DNA from: DASVTR01 sp033855775
GTDB taxonomy: Bacteria; Acidobacteriota; Blastocatellia; Pyrinomonadales; Pyrinomonadaceae
Assembly: GCA_033855775.1 (NCBI GenBank)
Contig: JAWVFT010000006.1
Coordinates: forward strand, 1-47,182
DNA length: 47,182 bases
Reading direction: 5' to 3'
The notes under the pieces were generated by a model. That model made no database searches and was not told the origin of the DNA. It was given only the letters and a program-made list of their open reading frames with translations. Shown here one piece after another: positions 41,061-47,182 of the stretch (within the stretch, counting starts at the first letter, position 1; every line of letters begins with the position of its first letter). The position numbers and the translations under genes were made by a program.

Positions 41061-42254
41061 ATGATGTTGAATCAACCAGCTTCGCAGATTACGCTCAGCG
41101 AGTTGCTCAGAAAGCTCGCCGAGCTAGGCGGCTCAGACCTGCACATCACGACCAACACGCCGCCGCAGGTTCGTGTTGACGGCCACCTGCGCCCGCTCGA
41201 CGGTTACAAGGCGCTGACTTCCGCCGACACCAAAGAGCTTGCCTATTCCGTCTTGACCGACGCGCAGAAGCATCGCTTTGAAGAGAACCTCGAACTCGAT
41301 TTCTCTTTCGGCGTCAAAGGACTCTCGCGTTTTCGCGCCAACATCTTCAACCAGCGCGGCGCGGTCGGCGCAGTCTTTCGCGCCATCCCTTATGAGATTA
41401 AGCCGTTCGAAGCTCTGGGCCTGCCGCCCGTGGTGCAGAAGATGTGCGACAAGCCGCGTGGCCTGATTCTCGTCACAGGCCCGACCGGCTCCGGCAAGTC
41501 AACCACGCTCGCCGCGATGATTGACAAGATTAACAACGACCGCCACGAGCACATTCTGACCATCGAAGACCCCATCGAGTTTCTGCACAATCACAAGAGT
41601 TGCCTCGTCAACCAGCGCGAGGTCAACGCCGACACGCGCGGCTTCTCCGAAGCTCTGCGCGCTGCCCTGCGCCAGGACCCGGACGTTGTTCTCGTCGGCG
41701 AAATGCGCGACCTGGAGACCATCGAATCGGCCTTGCGCATCGCGGAGACAGGCCACCTGACCTTCGCCACTTTGCACACCAACTCCGCCGCCTCGACCAT
41801 CAACCGCATCATCGATGTCTTCCCTTCGGAGCAGCAGTCGCAGATTAGAGCGCAGCTTTCCATCGTGCTCGAAGGCATCCTCTGTCAAGCTCTGCTGCCG
41901 CGCGCCGACGGCCACGGGCGCGCGATGGCCCTCGAAATTCTGGTGCCGAATCCGGCCATCAGGAATCTGATTCGTGAAGACAAGGTGCACCAGATTTACT
42001 CCATGATGCAGACGGGTCAGGACAAGTACGGGATGCAGACTTTTAACCAGGCCCTCGCCACCGCCTATCACAAGCGGATGATTACGATGGACATGGCGAT
42101 GCAGCGCTCTTCGAATCAGGACGAACTGAAAGAGTTGATCGAGCGCGGCTCCGGCCTCAACACAGGCAACGGCAACGGCGGGCCGCCGCGACCGGGCGCG
42201 CATCCGAGTCCGTACGCGCAGGCGCGTCCCATCGGCGCACGTCCCGTGCGTTAA
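41061..42254 (+). CDS. pilT: Type IV pilus retraction ATPase
   Basis: A 397-residue ATPase that retracts the pilus for twitching and DNA uptake. Walker A VTGPTGSGKSTTLAAMID near residue 140, DNNHHEHILTIEDPIEF-like Asp box, VLVGEMRDLETIESAL Walker B, LHTNSAASTINRI, and the PilT-only AIRNLIREDK motif near residue 300. The last 35 residues (GNGNGGPPRPGAHPSPYAQA) are an extra disordered tail. It is 114 bases after the basic secreted protein. Confidence 0.96.
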   Translation: MMLNQPASQITLSELLRKLAELGGSDLHITTNTPPQVRVDGHLRPLDGYKALTSADTKELAYSVLTDAQKHRFEENLELDFSFGVKGLSRFRANIFNQRGAVGAVFRAIPYEIKPFEALGLPPVVQKMCDKPRGLILVTGPTGSGKSTTLAAMIDKINNDRHEHILTIEDPIEFLHNHKSCLVNQREVNADTRGFSEALRAALRQDPDVVLVGEMRDLETIESALRIAETGHLTFATLHTNSAASTINRIIDVFPSEQQSQIRAQLSIVLEGILCQALLPRADGHGRAMALEILVPNPAIRNLIREDKVHQIYSMMQTGQDKYGMQTFNQALATAYHKRMITMDMAMQRSSNQDELKELIERGSGLNTGNGNGGPPRPGAHPSPYAQARPIGARPVR

Positions 42255-42381
42255 AGTTGAAAGTTGAAAGCGCGGCTCGCGCCTTATCCGTCGAGGATGC
42301 AGGGCGAGCCGCAAGCGTTGAGCGATGAAAGTCTTGAGCCTTTGCTTTAATGAGCAAGACGAGCAGCGATTGATTGGCAAG

Positions 42382-43092
42382 ATGAGTCACTTGAGACATC
42401 TGACATCTCTGGGATTTGCGCTGGCGCTTTGTGTGTGCGCGCTGGTTGGCGTCGCTTCCGGGCAGGAGGCGCGGCAACGTTCCGCTCGGTCTTTGACGAG
42501 CGAAGACTTGCTCGACCGCCGTGCGGCTTATGTCGCTCCTGCGAGCGCGGCGGGAATTGCTCCCTCGCCCAACTCGCAGGCCACGGCGGCGAGCGCTTTT
42601 TATCGTGACCCCTCGGGCGCTTTCGTCCTCAACTTTCCGAACCGCAGTTGGCGCGTCAACGCCAAGGGCGCGCACGGAGGCCGGCTCGACACCGCGCGCT
42701 CGTTTCGCAAGGTCGAGGAAGAAGGCTTCGCCTCGGCCACTGCCAACGTGTACGTGCTGGAAGGCGGCGGCGCGAGCTCGGCTCTGGCCGAAGTCGCGCG
42801 GCTCAGCCCCGAACAGCAACAGAATTTTGCGAGCCTGCTGGCCACTCGCTTTCTGAGCAGCAACAGTTCGCTCGTCTCTGTCGAACAGATTTTTGGCGGC
42901 GCGGGTTTGCGCGTCGTCGCCGATCAGGTGGTGGCGCGTCGCGCGGTCGTGCGCGCCGTCATCAACGCCTTCGAGCGGCGGGGCCGCCTCTACGTCGTCG
43001 TGTGCAGCGCGCCCTCCGAGAGCTTCGAGATTAACTGGCGTGAGTTTAACGACATCACAGCCTCGCTGGCATCTTCAGTCATGCGCTCATAA
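42382..43092 (+). CDS. Secreted protein in the pil operon (pilT-pilC interval)
   Basis: A 236-residue exported protein; ATG 42382 opens the signal peptide (LTSLGFALALCVCALVGVAS). The body has SAFYRDPSGAFVLNFPNRSW, then FASATANVYVLEGGGASSAL, EQIFGGAGLRVVADQVVARR and RAVINAFERRGRLYVVVCSA. This is a PsbP-like or DUF1795-like arrangement, by resemblance only. It sits 43 bases before pilC. Role in the pilus is not known. Confidence 0.78.
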   Translation: MSHLRHLTSLGFALALCVCALVGVASGQEARQRSARSLTSEDLLDRRAAYVAPASAAGIAPSPNSQATAASAFYRDPSGAFVLNFPNRSWRVNAKGAHGGRLDTARSFRKVEEEGFASATANVYVLEGGGASSALAEVARLSPEQQQNFASLLATRFLSSNSSLVSVEQIFGGAGLRVVADQVVARRAVVRAVINAFERRGRLYVVVCSAPSESFEINWREFNDITASLASSVMRS

Positions 43093-43135
43093 ACCGAGAG
43101 CGCGTCCCTTCAATCCAACAGGAGTTTCCAAAGTC

Positions 43136-44368
43136 ATGCCTACTTACGTCTTCAAAGGCCGCAATCGGCTCAACGAAATCGTCGTCGGAGAGCGCGTCGC
43201 TGATAACCGCGAAGCCCTGCGCCAAATCCTGCGCCGCGAGCAGGTGATACTCACCTCCGTCAAGGAGAAAGGGCGCGAGATTGGCATCCCGAAAATCGGC
43301 GGCGCGCGCAAGAAAGTGAAGTCGAAGGAGCTTTCGATTTTCACGCGCCAGTTCTCCGTGATGATTGACGCGGGTCTCCCGCTCGTGCAGTGTCTGGAGA
43401 TTCTCGCGCAGCAGCAGGAGAACAAATATTTCCAGCAGATTCTGATGCAGGTGCGACAGGACGTGGAAGAAGGCTCGACGCTGGCGGCGGCCATGGCGCG
43501 TCATCCGAACGTCTTCGATCAACTCTACTCGAACATGGTCGAAGCGGGCGAGACGGGCGGCATCCTCGATCTCATCCTACAGCGTCTCTCGACCTTCATC
43601 GAAAAGATTGTCAAACTCAAACGCGACGTTCTCTCGGCCCTGATTTACCCGACGGCGGTTGTGCTGCTCGCCATCGCCGCCATCGCCGTCATCATGGTCG
43701 TCGTCATCCCGCAGTTTCAAAATATCTTCCTCGGCCTGCTCGGCCCCGGCGAGCAACTGCCGCTGCCGACGCGCATCGTCGTCAACATCAGCGACTTCCT
43801 GGCCGGTTGGGGCGGCCTCGTGATTCTCGCCGCCATCGTCGGCTCCGTCCTCGCCCTGCGCTTCTACTACAAGACGCCGGGCGGGCGCAAAAATCTTGAT
43901 TCGTTGATTCTGAAGCTCCCCATCTTCGGCCCCATCATGCGCAAGATTGCCGTCGCGCGCTTTTCGCGCACGCTCTCCACCCTGCTCTCTTCGGGCGTGC
44001 CTATTCTGCAATCGCTCGACATCACGGCCCGCACCGCCGGCAACGTCATCATCGAAGAAGCCATCATGAAAGTGCGCGCCGGGGTCGAGCGCGGCGAAAG
44101 CTTCGTTGACCCCTTGAAGGCCACCGAAGTCTTCCCGCACATGGTCGGGCAAATGATCGGCATCGGCGAACAGACCGGTGCCCTCGATGCGATGCTCGGC
44201 AAGATCGCGGACTTCTACGAACAGGAAGTCGACGCCGCCATCGCCAACCTCCTCACCCTCATCGAACCAGTCCTAATCGGCTTCCTCGGCGTCACCATCG
44301 GCTCCATCGTCATCGCCATGTACCTCCCCCTCTTCACCCTGATCGGCAAACTCTCCGCAGGCCACTAA
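43136..44368 (+). CDS. pilC: Type IV pilus inner-membrane platform protein
   Basis: A 410-residue platform. ATG 43136 gives MPTYVFKGRNRLNEIVVGER, as expected for the family; the longer upstream frame overlaps another gene. Two T2SSF domains: SIFTRQFSVMIDAGLPLVQC, EQQENKYFQQILMQVRQDVE, and later RTLSTLLSSGVPILQSLDIT with EVFPHMVGQMIGIGEQTGAL. Membrane segments are LIYPTAVVLLAIAAIAVIMV, GGLVILAAIVGSVLALRFYY and LIGFLGVTIGSIVIAMYLPL. It is the last gene of the operon. The Tn7-like end begins 18 bases after its stop. Confidence 0.96.
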   Translation: MPTYVFKGRNRLNEIVVGERVADNREALRQILRREQVILTSVKEKGREIGIPKIGGARKKVKSKELSIFTRQFSVMIDAGLPLVQCLEILAQQQENKYFQQILMQVRQDVEEGSTLAAAMARHPNVFDQLYSNMVEAGETGGILDLILQRLSTFIEKIVKLKRDVLSALIYPTAVVLLAIAAIAVIMVVVIPQFQNIFLGLLGPGEQLPLPTRIVVNISDFLAGWGGLVILAAIVGSVLALRFYYKTPGGRKNLDSLILKLPIFGPIMRKIAVARFSRTLSTLLSSGVPILQSLDITARTAGNVIIEEAIMKVRAGVERGESFVDPLKATEVFPHMVGQMIGIGEQTGALDAMLGKIADFYEQEVDAAIANLLTLIEPVLIGFLGVTIGSIVIAMYLPLFTLIGKLSAGH

Positions 44369-44385
44369 GCCCCGGTTGGGGATGT

Positions 44386-44453
44386 TGTGGATTGACAATA
44401 AAGTTGGTAACTAGACAATAAAGTCGGTAACCAGTCAATAAAAGTGGGAACTC
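44386..44453 (+). mobile_element. Tn7-like transposon end with three TnsB-site-like repeats
   Basis: TGTGGATTGACAATAAAG starts at 44386 and is followed by three 20-bp units: 44394-44413 GACAATAAAGTTGGTAACTA, 44414-44433 GACAATAAAGTCGGTAACCA and 44434-44453 GTCAATAAAAGTGGGAACTC. The Tn7 end starts TGTGGGCGGACAATAAAG, so the terminal TGTG, the GACAATAAAGT and the spacing are the same, and the overlapping 20-bp arrangement is that of the right end. It lies 18 bp after the pilC stop, as Tn7 lies after glmS. Genes on the right are inside the element. Confidence 0.8.
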
Positions 44454-44501
44454 AAAGCAACAGTGGCCTATGTTGAACATAGGCCACTGTTGCTTTGAGT
44501 T
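44449..44501. repeat. Perfect 26-bp inverted repeat
   Basis: Arms 44449-44474 and 44476-44501, one base between. It starts inside the third TnsB-like site. It could be a terminator stopping pil transcription entering the element (TTTT follows the right arm), or part of the transposon end. Confidence 0.9.
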
Positions 44502-44565
44502 TTACAGTCCTTGTAGAGAATCTACATCATGGAATCAACTCAGGCTTTCACATAGAAGTCGATTA

Positions 44566-44901
44566 CTACTTTTCAGAATAAATCTTCCGAGAGTGAGAAC
44601 CGAGTTTGCCCCTCTTTCCTATTCCTTCACTCTTAGCATTCACTGGCAACCTCTTCGGCAGATCAACCTCATCATCAATTAATACATCAACATAAACATT
44701 AGCAGCCCTAGCATATTTTAATAAAACTGGTAGGGGCGGCTCACGAGTTCCAAGTTCATATTTAGAAATACTGCTACGGAACAATTCCTCTGAAAGTCCC
44801 AAGTGACGAAGCATTTCATTCTGAGACAATCCCAATACTGTTCGCACATGCAATAACTTCTCAGCGAGGCGTGCAGGCTTAGGTCGCGCAGAGCTTCCCA
44901 T
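44566..44901 (-). CDS. Xre-type helix-turn-helix regulator
   Basis: A 111-residue DNA-binding protein. Residues 10-70 are the Cro/C1 fold: LAEKLLHVRTVLGLSQNEML, LGLSEELFRSSISKYELGTR, EPPLPVLLKYARAANVYVDV. The last 40 residues (PVNAKSEGIGKRGKLGSHSR) are basic and flexible. It points toward the element end, as do regulators found in Tn7-like elements. Its target is unknown; the 5' region at 44902-45170 is the likely operator. Confidence 0.85.
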   Translation of the reverse strand: MGSSARPKPARLAEKLLHVRTVLGLSQNEMLRHLGLSEELFRSSISKYELGTREPPLPVLLKYARAANVYVDVLIDDEVDLPKRLPVNAKSEGIGKRGKLGSHSRKIYSEK

Positions 44902-45170
44902 CAGTTTTCTCCTCCTGATGGGACAACACGGCTTAAATCAGACTTGCAGATGGTGACATTTGGGTCTAAGCTGTGCTTATGCTTTTGTATCGCCCGGAGT
45001 TTTTGTTTCAAACATTCCGCGGCGACTGCTGTCACTCGTGTTGACTAGCCTCGCTATGCATGATTGTGACAGTCGGTTTTCAAAGAAACTAAGTAACCAA
45101 AAACGTCGAAATGAGATGACCCTGCCTATTACTCTTTGCTGTAGATAATTTAACTACGAGGATTCAAGTT
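44902..45170. other. Intergenic region in the AT-rich island
   Basis: A 269-base gap between divergent genes. An open frame 44960-45148 with no recognised features is not supported. No clear promoter was identified. Confidence 0.4.
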
Positions 45171-45440
45171 ATGTCGAGTGTAATTATTGGCTTCGGGAGA
45201 AGGACTACCAAATACTACGGAGAGGTTACATCCCTGAAATGCCCAAGATGCTCAAATTATGTACACTACCACCTTACCCACACACGCATATGGTTCACTT
45301 ACTTTTTCATCCCAATATTTCCATATCATAGCGAGTATCGAGTTGAGTGCCCGATTTGCGCTCAGAGTATATTGTTACAGGGCGAGGAAATCGAGGCAGC
45401 AAAGCAAGGTAAATTGAGACTGCACGTGCTTCATGATTAA
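45171..45440 (+). CDS. Zinc-ribbon protein
   Basis: An 89-residue protein with two C-x2-C knuckles: LKCPRCSNYVHYHL and VECPICAQSILLQG, about 35 residues apart, with a hydrophobic stretch between (FTYFFIPIFPYHSEY). This is the zinc-ribbon pattern of small membrane-associated or nucleic-acid-associated proteins. It is coupled to the next gene (45440 shares its last base). Role unknown; cargo of the Tn7-like element. Confidence 0.78.
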   Translation: MSSVIIGFGRRTTKYYGEVTSLKCPRCSNYVHYHLTHTRIWFTYFFIPIFPYHSEYRVECPICAQSILLQGEEIEAAKQGKLRLHVLHD

Positions 45441-45835
45441 TGGCAAACAATCGAAAGCAACGCTTAGGTCTTCAGCGCGAAATAACACTTGGGGATGCGT
45501 ATGCAAATCTCAAACCCAGCGACAAAGCCGTTTTGAAATATCTTAATAATCTAATCCTGAACAATGATGGAGAGACCTGCACGGCCAGTATCCCTAAAAT
45601 CGCGAGCATGTGTGATCTGTCTGAACGTCAGGTGCAAATAAGTACTAAAAGATTAATCGGTGCTGGACTACTTGAACGTATTGGATATGACTTTAGTAAC
45701 CCGGTGCGAGAAAAAAGGGGCACGATCTATAAGGTTTTAATTCAAAGAAATGGAACGAGGTCATCACCTAATAAGAGTAGGAAGAAAAGATCAATTAAGT
45801 TCTTTAGAAGTTACGCAGATGGGATGAGCGAATAA
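45440..45835 (+). pseudogene. Winged-helix protein, 3' part interrupted by an insertion sequence
   Basis: The frame encodes a winged helix (residues 25-100: KPSDKAVLKYLNNLILNNDG, CTASIPKIASMCDLSERQVQ, STKRLIGAGLLERIGYDF), similar to the HTH_36-type domain of replication and phage proteins. Its last ten residues (45806-45835) are inside the insertion sequence, so the natural end is lost. If the element is removed with a duplicated TA, the frame runs on into the TnsD-like fragment at 46848 (...IKFF-IIIKPTFEEAL...). It may thus be the N-terminal half of a two-part gene. Confidence 0.6.
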
Positions 45836-46847
45836 AGCGGATTAGCGATATAAGCGCGCACCGCTTCTCTGATAATTGCCGTCTTCGCTTCATACCAACT
45901 GATGCCTGTATAATAACAATGACTCTCAAAGCGCAAGAACGCTCGCAAGCAGCAACCAATGTGATTGCGCCATGCGCGACGCGAGCGAACCTGCGCGCGT
46001 TCTATCAAACAGAACTGCTTGATGCCGCGATGATAGTTCTCAATGGCCCAAGCAAAACTGGCCCATTTGACTCTTTCAAGATCGCTCATCTCGATATGGT
46101 TGGTCGCCCACAACTCAACGTCGCCGTCTGTGGCAACTATCTTGAAGACGCGCACCAAGCCATAACCTTCGAGCCAGACGACGCGGCCATCATCGCCAAT
46201 CTCAATAGTGCTGACCGCACGCAAGCCCTTTCGATCAGGGTTGACTTTGCGGTTAGATTTCAAACGGGTCAGCCATATCCAGTCAAAAGAGCGAATCAAC
46301 TTCAAGTTTTCAAGTTCCGAATACCAACTGTCAAAGACCACGCATTGGGGCTGAAAGTCACGCTTGCGAGCCTCCTTCAGCATTACTTGAAAGTGGTCAT
46401 TCTTGGTCAGAGAGTCTTTCTTCTTGTCAAAGATGCGATAGTCACATGGAATATGCCGGTCGCCATCAGTCCACAAAAGAGTAATCAAGTTGATGCCACT
46501 GACCACAGCATGGTGCTTGCCAGACCAATGGCGCGTCACAAGTTCCATCTTGCGAGCGTAAGGCTTGTCCAAAGTCGAGTCGTCTATGACAAGGATACCT
46601 TGGTTCAAGCTGACTTGGCTCTCGGCTTCCGCCCAGAGCGTAGAAGCATCAGGCTCCAGCCGATGCAGCAGGCGTGTGAAAGCATCGTGCGCTGGCGCTT
46701 TTTCATCTTCGCCTTGAACACGGGCCGCTTCCGTGGCGCTGACGCAGCGCGGTGTGGCGATCAAAAAGTTGATGTAGTCTTGATCCGAGCATTTCGGCGG
46801 ATTCATGCCGCTTTTTTAGCACAATGCTCTTCAACTGCGTAACTTCT
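45806..46847. mobile_element. Insertion sequence of IS4/IS701 type
   Basis: A 1042-bp element with 13-bp perfect terminal inverted repeats, AGAAGTTACGCAG (45806-45818 and complement 46835-46847), one transposase gene on the minus strand, and a TA that could be the target duplication (45805-45806 and 46847-46848), or simply part of the repeats. A longer target duplication is not visible, so the insertion may have gone with a small deletion. Confidence 0.85.
45811..46806 (-). CDS. DDE transposase (IS4/IS701 family)
   Basis: A 331-residue transposase. Motifs: ILVIDDSTLDKPYARKMELV (first Asp), VVFDSWYSELENL (second Asp), AWAIENYHRGIKQFCLIERA (Glu) form the DDE triad in the IS4-like spacing. GKHHAVVSGINLITLLWTDG is typical of IS701 relatives. 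The frame is intact, so the element may be active. Its 3' end lies at the left inverted repeat. Precise family needs a database match. Confidence 0.85.
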   Translation of the reverse strand: MNPPKCSDQDYINFLIATPRCVSATEAARVQGEDEKAPAHDAFTRLLHRLEPDASTLWAEAESQVSLNQGILVIDDSTLDKPYARKMELVTRHWSGKHHAVVSGINLITLLWTDGDRHIPCDYRIFDKKKDSLTKNDHFQVMLKEARKRDFQPQCVVFDSWYSELENLKLIRSFDWIWLTRLKSNRKVNPDRKGLRAVSTIEIGDDGRVVWLEGYGLVRVFKIVATDGDVELWATNHIEMSDLERVKWASFAWAIENYHRGIKQFCLIERAQVRSRRAWRNHIGCCLRAFLRFESHCYYTGISWYEAKTAIIREAVRAYIANPLYSLIPSA

Positions 46848-47182
46848 ATTATTATTAAACCTACATTTGAGGAGGCTTTAAAAGCTCGTAAGCAAGAGTG
46901 GCTATCGGTTCTTGAGGCAAATCCTAATGCTAGTCGAATGGAACTTGAAGAGAAAGCACAATATTTGTATTACTGGCTCAAGAAGTATGACTTTCAGTGG
47001 TTTGAAGCTCACTTGCCACCACCTAGAAGGAGACCGTTTCGAGGAGAACGACTTGATTGGGCGAGCACTGATCTTAAACTCTCAGCAGATGTGAAAGCAG
47101 CAGCCATCCTTATAAGGAAACAATCTGGTCGCCCTGTTCGTGTATCCATTACAGCAATCATTAAGGCCGTTGGACATCAATC
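46848..47182 (+). CDS. TnsD C-terminal-like fragment (runs off the window)
   Basis: An open frame leaving the insertion sequence and running to the right edge, 111 residues. It contains ARKQEWLSVLEANPNASRME, then YLYYWLKKYDFQWFEAHLPP, RRRPFRGERLDWASTDLKLS and GRPVRVSITAIIKAVG. The pattern (R-x-x-W-L, Y-x-W-L-x-x-x-D-x-x-W, R-x-D-W-x-x-x-D, R-V-x-x-x-x-x-x-x-x-x-G) is that of the C-terminal repeats of TnsD, the Tn7 target-site protein. The N-terminal zinc-finger part is not present here. The left continuation is the winged-helix frame at 45440. The 3' end is outside the window. Confidence 0.65.
   Translation, partial: MIIKPTFEEALKARKQEWLSVLEANPNASRMELEEKAQYLYYWLKKYDFQWFEAHLPPPRRRPFRGERLDWASTDLKLSADVKAAAILIRKQSGRPVRVSITAIIKAVGHQ

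Noticed and set aside
44960..45148. 62-codon frame in the AT-rich island
   Set aside because: No domain, no Shine-Dalgarno site, only chance-length in AT-richer DNA.
45919..46842. 307-codon plus-strand frame over the transposase
   Set aside because: Antisense shadow; the minus frame has the full DDE motif set.
1..47182. tRNA or rRNA genes
   Set aside because: No T-loop motif with matching acceptor stem and no rRNA-like segment was noticed; a tRNA scan was not possible.

Overview
The window looks like chromosomal DNA of a GC-rich, genome-reduced-free environmental bacterium, most likely an Acidobacteriota of the Blastocatellia/Pyrinomonas type. This rests on overall gene style (a DUF1800/DUF1501 pair with a Tat signal, a MOFRL glycerate kinase, a sigma/anti-sigma/TPR block, pilB-pilT-pilC interleaved with small secreted proteins, weak Shine-Dalgarno use) and on heptanucleotide repeats behind many stop codons. 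It is an inference from pattern, not from a marker gene. Layout: (1) 1-9562 is a contractile-tail gene cluster, all on +, tightly packed with stop/start overlaps: end of a small DUF6760-like protein, tape measure, tube/adaptor protein, LysM protein, gpD-like hub, gpV-like spike, an unrecognised coiled-coil protein, gp25-like wedge, gpJ, gpI and a fibre. No head, terminase or lysis genes are in view, so prophage, tailocin and extracellular contractile injection system remain open. (2) 9563-9888 is a non-coding block with three palindromic iterons and three DnaA-box-like 9-mers. (3) 9889-28025 is housekeeping and accessory chromosome: comEA-like, glycerate 2-kinase, cysteine dioxygenase, modA, comEC, rlmD-like methyltransferase, coaX, birA, a long structured RNA with its own strong promoter and terminator ending just before birA, modB, a MerR regulator with a His/Met-rich secreted protein, DUF1501/DUF1800, and a thioredoxin-like protein followed by an eight-cysteine exported peptide. 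(4) 28360-36336 holds secreted or surface proteins (GH16-like, a calcium-binding repeat protein), a DUF2489-like protein, an ORF of about 21 heptapeptide repeats, an M28 peptidase and a sigma/anti-sigma pair. (5) 36726-44368 is a TPR protein and a type IV pilus operon pilB-x-pilT-x-pilC with a clear promoter. (6) From 44386 the composition becomes visibly AT-richer. A Tn7-like right end (TGTGGATT followed by three 20-bp TnsB-site-like repeats) starts 18 bp after the pilC stop. Inside are a regulator, a zinc-ribbon protein, a winged-helix gene, an IS4/IS701-type insertion sequence with inverted repeats, and a partial gene resembling the C-terminal part of TnsD. Working together: comEA, comEC and pilB/T/C supply parts of a DNA-uptake machine; modA and modB are split 8 kb apart with no modC seen; birA and coaX form a cofactor operon possibly led by the long RNA. 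The most unusual items are the Tn7-like end at pilC, the long RNA, the iteron block, the heptapeptide-repeat ORF, the Cys-rich peptide with its thioredoxin, and the family of stop-codon-abutting heptanucleotide hairpins.
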